From assembly GCA_014654705.1 (NCBI GenBank), contig JACVZY010000111.1:1-54784 (forward strand): 54,784 bases of DNA, written 5' to 3'. Numbering within the stretch: the stretch's first letter is position 1; every line of letters begins with the position of its first letter. Below the pieces are notes generated by a model. That model saw only the letters and a list, made by a program, of their open reading frames with translations, made no database searches and was not told the DNA's origin. The position numbers and the translations under genes were made by a program. This stretch comes from Ignavibacteria bacterium (GTDB taxonomy: Bacteria > Bacteroidota > Ignavibacteria > Kapaibacteriales > UBA4661). Of this stretch, positions 24,247 through 33,381 are shown piece after piece.

Positions 24247-25623
24247 TCAGAAGCGAATATGAAAAGTTGTTCCGATGCCAAGTTCTGATGTAACGGTCAT
24301 TGTAGCACCATGCTTCCGTAAAACTTGCCGTGCAAAACTAAGCCCGATGCCTGAACCATCGGGCTTTGTCGTAAAAAAGGGTACAAATATTTTATCAATC
24401 GCCTCGGGTAAAATTCCCGTCCCTGTGTCTTGAACATCAATCGTGATACGCCCTGTCGGGCTTTGTGCTGCAGAGAGCCTTATTTGTGAGGATAATGAAG
24501 GGTGCGCTGCGATTGCGTGAATAGCATTTTGTACAAGATTGATGAATACTTGTTCCAATAGCGCACCGTCGCCAATAATCTCAAGATTTATCGGCTCGAC
24601 TGCTCGTGCAAAATTGATGTGTCGGTCTGAAAGTTGAACGGCAAAAAGGCGCTCTACTCGTGCAAATAAGTCATCCACGCGGACAACAGCAAAATCAGGT
24701 TCGGGTATGCGCGACAGTTTACGATAATTCTCCACAAACGCCAGCAAGCCTTCACTGCGCCTCGCAATCGTGCTTATGGCGTGACGAATATCGCTCACCA
24801 ATTCAGTTTGTTCACCCTGTTCGGTTGGGAAGTCATTTTCTAACATCCCGCTCATGGTCTGCGCTAACGAAGTAATTGGCGCAACAGAATTCATAATCTC
24901 GTGCGTCAGAACGCGGATGAGCTTTTGCCAGGCAGCAATTTCCTGTTCTTCTAATTCGCTCACAATGTTCTGCAAGGAAACCAGTGTCAATTCTCGTCCT
25001 CGCTGACGGAAGCGAGTGCTAACAAGAGTTAGCTGCAAAATCTCGTCATTCAAGACCAACTTCACAAGTGCTTTCCCCTCGTTTGCCAGCGCATCGAAAG
25101 CAAGAAGCAAGGGCTTGTAGGAAGCCCCAAGTTGTTGTAACGAACGAATGTGGGTGATACCCAGCAATCGCCGCGCTGCGGGATTGATGAAATCAATAAT
25201 ACCGTCATCGTCAAAAGAAAGAAGCCCAATCGAAACGTGATGAAGTATTGTTTGCAGTGCTAAATACTGCTCTTCTTTTTCACGACGAATCCGCTCAAAG
25301 TCTTCTACAACTGCTCCAAACGCTGAGGTCAATTCCCGAAATGATCCCCCCAAACGCCCACTTGTACTAATATTGACGGTATCACCATATTTCACTGATT
25401 CCAAAAATCGCACCAGATGACGATTTGTCTGCTCTACAAAATGCACCAGCGCCCAGATTTGTCCGGTGCAAAAAAGAAAAAGTATGACCATGGTTGCATA
25501 TAGCGTTGTTGCTACAACAAGCCATGCAAGTACTGAAATTGTGAGCGCCAAAAGCAAAATTCGCAAAAAACATTGCACACGAAAACTGCTCAAGAGCGAT
25601 TTCTTTTCATCAAACTGATTCAT
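24247..25623 (-). CDS. NtrB/NtrY-like histidine kinase with minimal sensor region
   Basis: The 458-residue kinase has two adjacent membrane helices (about residues 14-37 and 40-60) with almost no periplasmic loop, the pattern of intramembrane-sensing kinases. A HAMP-like segment follows, then a PAS-type domain (QTILHHVSIGLLSFDDDGIIDFINPAARRLLGI). The H-box is RVLTHEIMNSVAPITSL with the phospho-accepting His, and the ATPase has LVQNAIHAI (N-box), VQDTGTGI (G1) and PDGSGIGLSFARQVLRKHGA (G2). It is downstream of the sigma-54 regulator gene on the same strand (159 bp gap). The pair is adjacent to an exporter operon, as in many Bacteroidota, where it probably senses envelope disturbance. Confidence 0.92.
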   Translation of the reverse strand: MNQFDEKKSLLSSFRVQCFLRILLLALTISVLAWLVVATTLYATMVILFLFCTGQIWALVHFVEQTNRHLVRFLESVKYGDTVNISTSGRLGGSFRELTSAFGAVVEDFERIRREKEEQYLALQTILHHVSIGLLSFDDDGIIDFINPAARRLLGITHIRSLQQLGASYKPLLLAFDALANEGKALVKLVLNDEILQLTLVSTRFRQRGRELTLVSLQNIVSELEEQEIAAWQKLIRVLTHEIMNSVAPITSLAQTMSGMLENDFPTEQGEQTELVSDIRHAISTIARRSEGLLAFVENYRKLSRIPEPDFAVVRVDDLFARVERLFAVQLSDRHINFARAVEPINLEIIGDGALLEQVFINLVQNAIHAIAAHPSLSSQIRLSAAQSPTGRITIDVQDTGTGILPEAIDKIFVPFFTTKPDGSGIGLSFARQVLRKHGATMTVTSELGIGTTFHIRF

Positions 25624-25782
25624 GGTTTTCCTTTGTTCTGTCGCTTTTCCAAAGCCATATTGTAGGGAGTACTGAATATTGGGGTCTGTGTGGAATACAT
25701 TCAGCTGAACGGCGTTTGTTTGCTAACGTTGTGAGCTACTGAACTGCAAGCTCCACATTCAAAACTCAACACTGCGTGTATT

Positions 25783-27192
25783 TTACAAACCGTATTTTTC
25801 CATTCGTCTGTACAGCGCTGCTCTTGTTAATCCTAATTCATCGGCTGCGTGGCTGACATTGCCGTTATGTATGAGCAGAGCTTTGCGAATAACGGTTTTT
25901 TCAACATCGTCAAGATTCAAGTTTTCCATCACCAAACCGTTTGACGGTGGCTGAGCGAGGGTAGTCGCTGTACCGGAAAGCGCAATATCACTTGCTTCTA
26001 TCACACTGCCGTCCGTCATTATCACGAGACGTTCCAGCGTGTGTTGGAGTTCACGTATATTTCCACGCCAGGGGTATTGCTCCAATTTTTTGAGAGCCGC
26101 CGGAGCAAGACGTAATAATGGCTTGCGGTACTTCGCGCAATAGCTTCGCAGAAAATACTCTGCTAGAATCGGGATGTCTTCTTTTCGGTCTCGAAGGGGC
26201 GGAAGGTGAATTTCGACGGTGTTGATACGATAGAGCAAATCTTGCCGGAATTGCTTTTGTTCGACCATTTCATACAGCGGCATATTTGTCGCGCATATAA
26301 GCCGAATATCCACGGGAATTTGCTTACTCGAACCCAAGCGAGTAATCATGCGATTTTGCAGCGCTGCAAGTAATTTCGATTGTGCAGGTAGGCTTATATT
26401 ACCAAGCTCATCCAGAAAAAGCGTGCCGCCGGATGCAATCTCAAAGCGCCCGGCGCGGTCTTCTTTTGCATCGGTAAAAGCACCTTTCATCGTGCCAAAA
26501 AGTTCACTTTCAAAAAGTGTTTCCGGTAAAGCGCCCATATCAACACCAATAAATGCCTCATTTGCACGAAGCGAGCGCCTGTGTAGTTCACGGGCGATGA
26601 CCTCTTTACCCGTGCCATTTTCACCCAAAACTAAAACATTGGCATCGGTGGCTGCTACTTTGTCAATTAGGGAATTTATGTGCTGCATTGCCGGAGAAAC
26701 AACGATAAAATCTTGATTCTGCGAACTACGACCGCCTACGCTCAATGCCGATTTTAACGCACGTTCGCTTGTGCGCAACGTCTCCACTTCTCGCCGCGAA
26801 CTGGAAAGCGACATTGCAGAATTGATAGTAGCAACAAGTTTTTCGTTTTGCCACGGCTTGAGGACAAAATCGGTAGCACCTTCTTTGATGGCACGAATGG
26901 CTGTGCTCACATCGCCATATGCTGTAAGCATAATAACCGCGACATTCGGGTCAATGGCGTGAATTCGCGAAAGCCATTCAAAGCCCTCTGCCCCACTCGA
27001 AACATCTTTTGTGAAATTCATATCCAGCAAAATCACATCGTAGCGTGTTTGCTTGAGCATCACCGGAATGGCTTCGGGATTCGCTTCGGTGTGAATTGTT
27101 GCGAAGTGCTGCTTGAGAAGAAGGCGGAGTGAAGTCAAAACGTCGGCGTTGTCGTCCACGGCAAGAATTGTTCCAAATTTTGTGCTTTTCAT
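25783..27192 (-). CDS. NtrC-family sigma-54-dependent response regulator
   Basis: From ATG 27192 (longer frame from 27228) the protein has 469 residues. The receiver domain (residues 5-125) contains ILAVDDNADV, phospho-acceptor Asp in DVILLDMNF, MLTAYG and LKPW. The AAA+ domain carries VLGENGTGKEV (Walker A), GTMKGAFTDAKEDRAGRFE (the sigma-54-contacting loop, here GAFTDA rather than GAFTGA), GGTLFLDELG (Walker B) and the sensor/Arg-finger regions IRLICATN and FRQDLLYRIN. The Fis-type helix-turn-helix at the end is AADELGLTRAALYRRMEKYGL. It is transcribed divergently from the exporter operon, and paired site B lies in between. It is the best candidate to bind all four paired sites in the window. 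Confidence 0.95.
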   Translation of the reverse strand: MKSTKFGTILAVDDNADVLTSLRLLLKQHFATIHTEANPEAIPVMLKQTRYDVILLDMNFTKDVSSGAEGFEWLSRIHAIDPNVAVIMLTAYGDVSTAIRAIKEGATDFVLKPWQNEKLVATINSAMSLSSSRREVETLRTSERALKSALSVGGRSSQNQDFIVVSPAMQHINSLIDKVAATDANVLVLGENGTGKEVIARELHRRSLRANEAFIGVDMGALPETLFESELFGTMKGAFTDAKEDRAGRFEIASGGTLFLDELGNISLPAQSKLLAALQNRMITRLGSSKQIPVDIRLICATNMPLYEMVEQKQFRQDLLYRINTVEIHLPPLRDRKEDIPILAEYFLRSYCAKYRKPLLRLAPAALKKLEQYPWRGNIRELQHTLERLVIMTDGSVIEASDIALSGTATTLAQPPSNGLVMENLNLDDVEKTVIRKALLIHNGNVSHAADELGLTRAALYRRMEKYGL

Positions 27193-27285
27193 ACGAGAAT
27201 GACTTGTAGTTGTTGAGTTGTGAATCATGAGGCGTACTGCAAAATACGTTCCAATCGGCTTTTAGGTGCTATTATACGCAAGAAG

Positions 27286-27322
27286 TGTCCGAAAATGAAC
27301 ACTTTCTGTTCACAGATGAACA
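27286..27322 (+). promoter_or_regulatory. Paired activator site B (two 16-bp palindromes, 5-bp spacer)
   Basis: TGTCCGAAAATGAACA (27286-27301) and TGTTCACAGATGAACA (27307-27322), 5 bp apart, fit the same consensus as site A. The site lies between the divergent regulator and adaptor genes, 51 bp upstream of the TTTGGCAT element. Its position, 94 bp upstream of the regulator start, would also allow autoregulation. Confidence 0.75.
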
Positions 27323-27373
27323 CCCTTTCTTGAAAAGAACCTTGGGAAGTAGCATAAAAACTTGTCTGAGGAG

Positions 27374-27393
27374 TTTGGCATAATTCTTGGCTC
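27374..27393 (+). promoter_or_regulatory. Candidate sigma-54-type promoter B
   Basis: TTTGGCATAATTCTTGGCTC has GG-N10-GG spacing; the -24 element is TGGCAT and the -12 element TTGG in place of TTGC. It lies 51 bp after site B and about 60 bp before the adaptor start codon at 27455. Confidence 0.55.
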
Positions 27394-27454
27394 TTCTTCT
27401 ATCAGAACTCAAAATTCAATATTTACGACGAAAAATCATCTACGAAGAATCATC

Positions 27455-28705
27455 ATGGATAGAGCAATTCAAAAAAAACGCTGGACGCCGCGTAATATCA
27501 CATTGTTAGCAGCAGGAGTCCTTTTTATCGGCTTTGTTGTGTATGCAGTAGTGCTCGGTGATACCCGCACAACATTAAACGTAGAACACGACAAAATCAC
27601 CGTTTCAAGCGTCGAAAAAGGTGTATTTCAAGAATTTATACCTGTTACTGGCACAGTACAACCTATTCGCACTATTTACCTTGATGCCGTCGAGGGTGGG
27701 CGCGTGGAAAAAGTGTTCGCAGAAGCAGGAGCAATGCTGCGAGAAGGCGACCCGATTGTACTTCTTAAAAACTCAACAATGGTGCTGGATGCTGTCAACC
27801 GCGAGGCACAAATGCTTGACCAGATGAACAATCTTCAGAACAGCCGCGTTGCGATGGAGCAAACACGATTGACGCTCAAGAATCAACTTATTGACCTTGA
27901 AAATCAGGTTGCGAACGCAAAGCGCGTGTACGACCAAAATAAAATCTTGATTGAAAAACAACTCGTCTCCAAAGAAGAATATGAACGCGCCCGCGACAAC
28001 TACGATTTTTTGCGCAAACGCTTGAGTATTACGATAGAAACCTCTCATAATGATTCAATCGTCCGTCTGGCACAAGTCAAACAGCTAGAACGCTCCACAG
28101 AGCGCTTGCAATCAAACTTTGGTGTGGTAAAAGATAACCTTGACAATATGCTTATTCGCTCCCCCATTGCCGGACAGCTGACCTCGCTCAACTGCGAAAT
28201 CGGTGAAGCAAAAACGGGTGGGCAGCGTTTGGGACAAATTGATGTCGTAGATGCTTTCAAAGTGCGCGTCCCTGTGGATGAATTTTACCTTGCGCGAATT
28301 AACGTTGGACAGGTGGGACAGTGTGAGATTTCGGGCAAAAATTACCGTCTTACCATTCGCAAAATATATTCTGAAGTCAAAAACGGTCGATTTGAAGTAG
28401 ATATGTATTTTGAAGGTGCAGTGCCGGATGGCGTAAAACGCGGGCAGTCGCTCCAAATTCGTTTGGAACTAGGCAGTGAAGAACAAGCAATTTTGCTCGC
28501 ACGAGGCGGCTTTTATCAAAAAACGGGCGGGCAATGGGTCTATGTAGTGGATGCTAATGGCAAGCAAGCAATTAAGCGAACGGTACGATTTGGCAGACAG
28601 AATCCTAATATCTTTGAGGTCATTGACGGTCTGCAAGTAGGTGAAAAAGTGATTACCTCAAGCTATGATAACTTTGGCGAGGCTGAAAAACTCGTTATCA
28701 AGTAG
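27455..28705 (+). CDS. HlyD/MacA-type periplasmic adaptor (membrane fusion protein)
   Basis: The product has 416 residues from ATG 27455. An N-terminal helix (TPRNITLLAAGVLFIGFVVYAVVLG) anchors it in the inner membrane. The lipoyl-like half-motifs flank a helical hairpin: VSSVEKGVFQEFIPVTGTVQP and VEKVFAEAGAMLREGDPIVLL before, LIRSPIAGQLTSLNCEIGEAKTGGQRLGQI after. The coiled-coil hairpin lies at about residues 110-215. The C-terminal beta-barrel and membrane-proximal domains follow. It heads an operon with a lipoprotein, one FtsX-like permease and two ATPases. No TolC-like outer-membrane channel gene is in the window. Confidence 0.93.
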   Translation: MDRAIQKKRWTPRNITLLAAGVLFIGFVVYAVVLGDTRTTLNVEHDKITVSSVEKGVFQEFIPVTGTVQPIRTIYLDAVEGGRVEKVFAEAGAMLREGDPIVLLKNSTMVLDAVNREAQMLDQMNNLQNSRVAMEQTRLTLKNQLIDLENQVANAKRVYDQNKILIEKQLVSKEEYERARDNYDFLRKRLSITIETSHNDSIVRLAQVKQLERSTERLQSNFGVVKDNLDNMLIRSPIAGQLTSLNCEIGEAKTGGQRLGQIDVVDAFKVRVPVDEFYLARINVGQVGQCEISGKNYRLTIRKIYSEVKNGRFEVDMYFEGAVPDGVKRGQSLQIRLELGSEEQAILLARGGFYQKTGGQWVYVVDANGKQAIKRTVRFGRQNPNIFEVIDGLQVGEKVITSSYDNFGEAEKLVIK

Positions 28706-28814
28706 CAGGCAAGCATTTTTGGTCGAGAAATGTATCCTATATTTTGTGCATCATCTATACGTATTAGATAGGTTTTGTTAAGATTACCACCATATCATTT
28801 CTTCAGATTTTATT

Positions 28815-29174
28815 ATGAAAAAGATTATCATTGCCTTGGCTTCGTCAGCACTGGTTTGCATTCAATCATGTGCATCTCTTTTCTCCACAACTACGATTGA
28901 GCCTAATAAATCATTTGTGCTGGGAGAGGGACTACATGCGGCATACGACGCTCAAATTCAGAATGTGAGCACATCCGATATTGATGTTATAATAGTTGAC
29001 AACGAAGGGAAGCAGAACTCTCTTGGCTTGCTCAAAGTCGGTGAGCAAAAAAACTATTCAGTGCCGGCAAATATGGCAGTTCGATTCAAGAATACGAGCG
29101 AAATTAGTGCTTCCATCAAAATCGCACTTTTTGGCGACAGCAATTTGAGCATGGGCTATAAAAACAACAAGTAA
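28815..29174 (+). CDS. Small lipoprotein in the exporter operon
   Basis: The 119-residue protein starts with KKIIIALASSALVCIQSCAS, a lipoprotein signal with a lipobox Cys at residue 19 (IQSC). The mature part is short, with strand-like segments (DAQIQNVSTSDIDVIIVDNEGKQNSLGLLKVGEQKNYSVPANMAVRFKNTS), a likely small beta-sandwich. It lies between the adaptor and permease genes, 109 and 59 bp from them, so it is probably co-transcribed. No family was recognised. It may stabilise the exporter or act in the outer membrane. Confidence 0.75.
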   Translation: MKKIIIALASSALVCIQSCASLFSTTTIEPNKSFVLGEGLHAAYDAQIQNVSTSDIDVIIVDNEGKQNSLGLLKVGEQKNYSVPANMAVRFKNTSEISASIKIALFGDSNLSMGYKNNK

Positions 29175-29233
29175 CCACCTATTGAGTTATTATCTTTCCA
29201 ATTCACTCTTGATTACCACTTATTAAGGCTGCC

Positions 29234-31711
29234 ATGCTCACCAATCATCTTAAAATAGCCTTCCGCGCTCTTTGGAGGCGCAAGTTTACAACAGGTCTAA
29301 ATGTTATTGGGCTTGCCCTCGGTATGACAGCATTTTTTTTCCTCATGGAGTTTGCCAGTTTTCATGCGGGGTTTGATAGCTTTCAAGCTAACGCAGACAG
29401 ACTTTTTCGTATCGTCGGCACAACCCCAGAAGGCTCCCAGGATAATGTTTCGCCCATGATGCTCGCAATGCGCTCCCAAGTTCACGGTATTGAAGCCATT
29501 CCAACATTTATGACAAGCGCGAGCGGAATTGTCACTTACAAACCCGATAATGCGTCCGGTGCATCCCAAGCAGTAACTTTCAAGGAAGAGGACGTCGCTT
29601 ATAGTAATAATGATGTATTCAAAGCGTTCACATTTCAGTTTTTAGCAGGCAACGCCGACCTCGACAAACCGAATACGATGGTAATTACTGCCTCAGCAGC
29701 GCAAAAATACTTTGCATGCGGAGAAAACTATCAACGAGTTATCGGAAAACGTCTGCTCGTAGCGAATCAATTCGCGCCTACGGAGTATGCCGTTACAGGT
29801 GTGGTGCGAAATCTCCCTGAAAATTCTCATCTACGGGGCACAATGTTTTTTTCGCTTCAAACGTTGGCGAACCCTACGAACCTTGGCGATAATTCATGGG
29901 CACGTTTAGTGCCCGACAATGGTTCTGCATTCCTAACCGGATATCTCCTGCTCCGCGACGGTACGCAAGCAAGTTCTTTGGCTAAGCAAATAAGTGAATT
30001 AAGTAAAAAAGTAGATCCTTCGGCAAACATCACATGGCATTTGCAACCCATTCGTACTATACACACTGGCAATGGATTCAGTGACCCGCTTCCCAACGCT
30101 GCTGCCTTGAAGTATGTCGTCATTGCTGTTTCGATTGCCCTCTTCGTGTTGTCCTTAGCGTGGATAAATTATATCAATCTTTCGACAGCATTCGGGCTTT
30201 CGAGAGCACGTGAAATCGGAGTTCGCAAGACGATTGGTGCGACGCGCGGTCATCTTGTTGTGCCGCATTTGCTAGAGTGTGCGATGTTGTCTGTCGCGGC
30301 TCTCCTGTTGGCGCTCACATCGGTTGAACTTCTACAATCATACTTCAATAGCTTGCTTGGTGCTGAATTACATCTTGGCTATGTCTTCCAATACGGCATT
30401 GGTGCATATGGAATCGGTGCTATGCTTCTTGGTGCTATTCTCTCCGGTAGCTATGTTGCGCTCGTGCTCACGGGTGTAAAGCCTATCATTGTTCTTCGCG
30501 GCAATTTTACGCGCTCTGCAAACGGGCGATTCGTTCGCAAAACGCTGGTTATTGTTCAGTTTGCTGTTTCAATTGCCTTTATTGCTGGAACGCTCATTAT
30601 TCTTCGGCAGCTTGATTTTATGAGCCATCGCGATCTTGGTATGAATTTAGAGCAACTTCTAGTTATTGACGGACCTCAGATAGTAGAGAATAATTCTCTT
30701 AGCGGCAATCCGGCGTTGGTCTTTAAGCAAGAAGTAGAGCGTTTACCATTTGTAAAGCAAGTATCGGGCAGTCAAAACATCCCCGGACAAGGCTATAATT
30801 TTTCAGCACAAGGTATTATGCGCCCTTCGGGACATAGCGACGACGCCAAACAATCGTACAAAATCCTCCAAGCGGACGAGAATTATTTTAATACTTACCA
30901 AATGACCTTCGATCAAGGCAAAGGGTTCCAAAAATCGGATAATCTGGGTGGCTTCAAGTTTCGCAGTGTTGTTCTGAATGAAGCATCTGTTACCCAATTA
31001 GGCTTCAAATCGTCATCGGACGCAGTTGGACAATTTATTCAATGGGGAAATCCAAGCGAAAAAGGTCAGCGCTGGCAAATATGCGGCGTAGTAAAAAACT
31101 ACCATCATAAATCACTTCACGATGCCATTGAACCAATAATTTTCTTGCCAAGCGCCGCCGCAACAGGGTATTTTTCTCTTCGCGTTACCATCGAAAATGT
31201 GCAGGCAAATATGGCAGTCCTTGAGGCGCTGTACAAAAAAATTCTTCCCGGCAATCCATTCACTGCGCGTTTTGCCGATGATATTTTTCAAAAACAATAC
31301 GAAAACGATGTGCGCATTGGCAACCTTTTTGCTGTTTTTAGCATCATGGCGATTGTCATTGCTTGCTTGGGCTTATTTGGATTGACAGCATTTGCGGCGG
31401 AGTCCCGGCGCAAAGAGATTGGTGTTCGTAAGGTTCTGGGGGCAACAGATGCAAGCATTATAGCGCTTTTGAGTACTGAATTTTTGAAATTGGTTGCAAT
31501 TGCTTTTGTGATTGCCTGTCCTACTGCTTTTTGGCTGATGAGCGTATGGCTGGAAGATTTTGCGTATCACGTAGAACTACGCTCCGGCTTTGGTGTACTT
31601 GTCTTTATTTCTTCAGGTATAATTGCAGCGTTAATTGCGTTCATCACTATTGCTGCTCAAGCACGAAAGACTGCTCAAGCAAATGCAATTGAATCGCTCA
31701 GATATGAATGA
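29234..31711 (+). CDS. FtsX/MacB-type ABC exporter permease (permease 2)
   Basis: The 825-residue protein begins MLTNHLKIAFRALWRRK, the family start. It has a first helix (about 21-41), a periplasmic MacB domain to about residue 280, three helices (290-430) including the NYINLSTAFGLSRAREIGVRKTIGATRGHL segment, a second periplasmic domain (470-690), and three C-terminal helices with RRKEIGVRKVLGATDASI. It ends QANAIESLRYE, slightly different from the other permeases. It is the only permease in the window directly followed by ABC ATPase genes (31803 and 32532), so this operon is a complete inner-membrane exporter. Confidence 0.92.
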   Translation: MLTNHLKIAFRALWRRKFTTGLNVIGLALGMTAFFFLMEFASFHAGFDSFQANADRLFRIVGTTPEGSQDNVSPMMLAMRSQVHGIEAIPTFMTSASGIVTYKPDNASGASQAVTFKEEDVAYSNNDVFKAFTFQFLAGNADLDKPNTMVITASAAQKYFACGENYQRVIGKRLLVANQFAPTEYAVTGVVRNLPENSHLRGTMFFSLQTLANPTNLGDNSWARLVPDNGSAFLTGYLLLRDGTQASSLAKQISELSKKVDPSANITWHLQPIRTIHTGNGFSDPLPNAAALKYVVIAVSIALFVLSLAWINYINLSTAFGLSRAREIGVRKTIGATRGHLVVPHLLECAMLSVAALLLALTSVELLQSYFNSLLGAELHLGYVFQYGIGAYGIGAMLLGAILSGSYVALVLTGVKPIIVLRGNFTRSANGRFVRKTLVIVQFAVSIAFIAGTLIILRQLDFMSHRDLGMNLEQLLVIDGPQIVENNSLSGNPALVFKQEVERLPFVKQVSGSQNIPGQGYNFSAQGIMRPSGHSDDAKQSYKILQADENYFNTYQMTFDQGKGFQKSDNLGGFKFRSVVLNEASVTQLGFKSSSDAVGQFIQWGNPSEKGQRWQICGVVKNYHHKSLHDAIEPIIFLPSAAATGYFSLRVTIENVQANMAVLEALYKKILPGNPFTARFADDIFQKQYENDVRIGNLFAVFSIMAIVIACLGLFGLTAFAAESRRKEIGVRKVLGATDASIIALLSTEFLKLVAIAFVIACPTAFWLMSVWLEDFAYHVELRSGFGVLVFISSGIIAALIAFITIAAQARKTAQANAIESLRYE

Positions 31712-31802
31712 ACTCCACTAAAACGAATTGTGACATCATTTTCAGATATAATCTTACAACAAACTGCATACATTTTTTCTATAATTTCACTGGAGTATTA
31801 AC

Positions 31803-32495
31803 ATGATTAAACTACGTGGCATCCAAAAATTCTACCGCACGGACGAGGTAGAAACGACCGCTCTAAATGGCGTTTCGTTCGACATTCAAAACGGCGAGTT
31901 TGTAGCAATAATGGGTCCATCGGGCTGCGGCAAATCCACCCTTCTGAACATACTCGGTATGCTGGACAACCCTGATAGTGGCGAATATCACTTCTACGAA
32001 CACGAAGTGGCAAGTTATACCGAGCGCCAACGTGCCGAACTGCGGAAGAAAAGCATCGGATTTGTCTTTCAAAGTTTTAATTTGATTGATGAATTGACGG
32101 TATATGAGAACGTTGAGTTGCCGCTTTTGTATTTGGGCTTTGATGCTGCATATCGCAAGCAGCGCGTTCACGAGGTGCTGGAGCAGATGCAGATGATGCA
32201 CCGCCGCAACCACTTCCCACAGCAGCTCTCGGGTGGTCAGCAGCAGCGTGTGGCTGTTTCAAGGGCAATCGTGGGCAAGCCACTTGTTATTTTCGCCGAT
32301 GAGCCGACGGGAAACCTTGATTCCAAGAATGGTTCGGAGGTTATTAACTTGCTTACGGAGCTGAATAAATCCGGTTCAACAGTCGTGATGGTGACTCACA
32401 CGCCTGAATTTGCTGAATATGCAAGCCGTACAATTCACCTTTTTGATGGGCAAGTAGTAACAGAGAACTTCAAGAGCACAGCAAAAGCTGCATAA
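31803..32495 (+). CDS. ABC transporter ATPase, MacB/LolD type
   Basis: This 230-residue protein is a single ATPase domain with GPSGCGKSTLLNILG (Walker A), FVFQSFNLIDELTVYENVELPLLY (Q-loop and the LolD-type segment), QLSGGQQQRVAVSRAI (signature), LVIFADEPTGNLDS (Walker B and D-loop) and VVMVTHTPEFAEYA (H-loop). All catalytic residues are present. The family (LolD/MacB ATPases) partners with FtsX-type permeases. It follows the permease by 91 bp and precedes a second ATPase by 36 bp. Confidence 0.95.
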   Translation: MIKLRGIQKFYRTDEVETTALNGVSFDIQNGEFVAIMGPSGCGKSTLLNILGMLDNPDSGEYHFYEHEVASYTERQRAELRKKSIGFVFQSFNLIDELTVYENVELPLLYLGFDAAYRKQRVHEVLEQMQMMHRRNHFPQQLSGGQQQRVAVSRAIVGKPLVIFADEPTGNLDSKNGSEVINLLTELNKSGSTVVMVTHTPEFAEYASRTIHLFDGQVVTENFKSTAKAA

Positions 32496-32531
32496 TTTTT
32501 ACATTTACAGCCCGAACGCTTAGGATTAACC

Positions 32532-33194
32532 ATGATTTCACTTCGTAATCTTTCAAAATACTACTCAGCCGGAGCGCTTAAAACCTATGTGCTACGCAAT
32601 ATCACCCTTGAGATAAACGAAGGTGAATTTGTGTCCATTATGGGTCCTTCAGGCTCTGGCAAATCCACCTTGCTTCATATTATGGGAATGCTCGATGAAG
32701 CAAGTGAAGGAGAGTACCTTTTTCTCGACAAACCGGTTCACAAATTTTCCGAGAAGCAGCGCAGCGAGCTGCACAAAGACCATATTGGGTTTGTGTTTCA
32801 GAGCTACCACCTTATTGATGAGTTGACGGTCTATGAGAATATCGAAACTCCCTTGCTTTACCAAAGTGTAAAGAAAGACGAGCGAAAAAGTATGGTTGCT
32901 GATATACTCGACCGTTTCAATATTGTGGCAAAAAAAGACCTCTTCCCACACCAGCTTTCGGGAGGTCAGCAGCAGCTTGTTGGCATTGCGCGGGCTGTCA
33001 TTTCACGACCTAAAGTTATTTTTGCCGATGAGCCGACGGGCAATCTTAATTCTGCACAAGGCAAGGAAATTATGGAACTTTTCACTCTACTCAATAAGCA
33101 AGGCACCACGATAGTACAAGTCACACACTCCGAGTCAAATGCAGAATATGGTGGTCGTATTATTTCTTTGCTCGATGGATGGCTACAATCCTGA
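32532..33194 (+). CDS. Second ABC ATPase, with altered signature and D-loop
   Basis: The 220-residue protein is a paralogue of the preceding ATPase. Walker A is GPSGSGKSTLLHIMG, Walker B VIFADEPTGN and the H-loop IVQVTHSESN. The signature reads LSGGQQQLVGIARAV, with Leu where the usual Arg stands, and the D-loop is GNLNS, with Asn instead of Asp. The changes suggest that it could be the less active half of a heterodimer with the first ATPase. It closes the exporter operon; a strong terminator follows at 33226. Confidence 0.93.
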   Translation: MISLRNLSKYYSAGALKTYVLRNITLEINEGEFVSIMGPSGSGKSTLLHIMGMLDEASEGEYLFLDKPVHKFSEKQRSELHKDHIGFVFQSYHLIDELTVYENIETPLLYQSVKKDERKSMVADILDRFNIVAKKDLFPHQLSGGQQQLVGIARAVISRPKVIFADEPTGNLNSAQGKEIMELFTLLNKQGTTIVQVTHSESNAEYGGRIISLLDGWLQS

Positions 33195-33225
33195 ACTACA
33201 TACTAAATTTGTAAAATAACAGCTT

Positions 33226-33266
33226 GCCGTTTGAAGAATCCCGTTTTATCTTCAAGCGGCTTTTTT
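33226..33266 (+). terminator. Intrinsic terminator of the exporter operon
   Basis: GCCGTTTGAAGA (33226-33237) pairs with TCTTCAAGCGGC (33249-33260), 12 bp with one G-T wobble, followed by six T residues (33261-33266). It lies 31 bp after the second ATPase stop codon. Confidence 0.9.
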
Positions 33267-33281
33267 ATGATGATATTTTCT

Positions 33282-33297
33282 TTTAGTCTTGACTAAA
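33282..33297 (+). promoter_or_regulatory. Candidate metal-regulator operator upstream of the Nramp gene
   Basis: TTTAGTCTTGACTAAA is a palindrome with 7-bp arms and 2-bp centre, 85 bp upstream of the Nramp start codon. A weaker related sequence follows near 33303-33322. Its form resembles DtxR/MntR-family boxes, which fits the metal transporter downstream. No such regulator is in the window, so the assignment is inference. Confidence 0.5.
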
Positions 33298-33381
33298 TTT
33301 ATTTTTAGTTATATTGATAAATACTATTTTGCAATATTGACTCCATAAAGATAATTAATGTCGCACTAAACAGGCACAATC

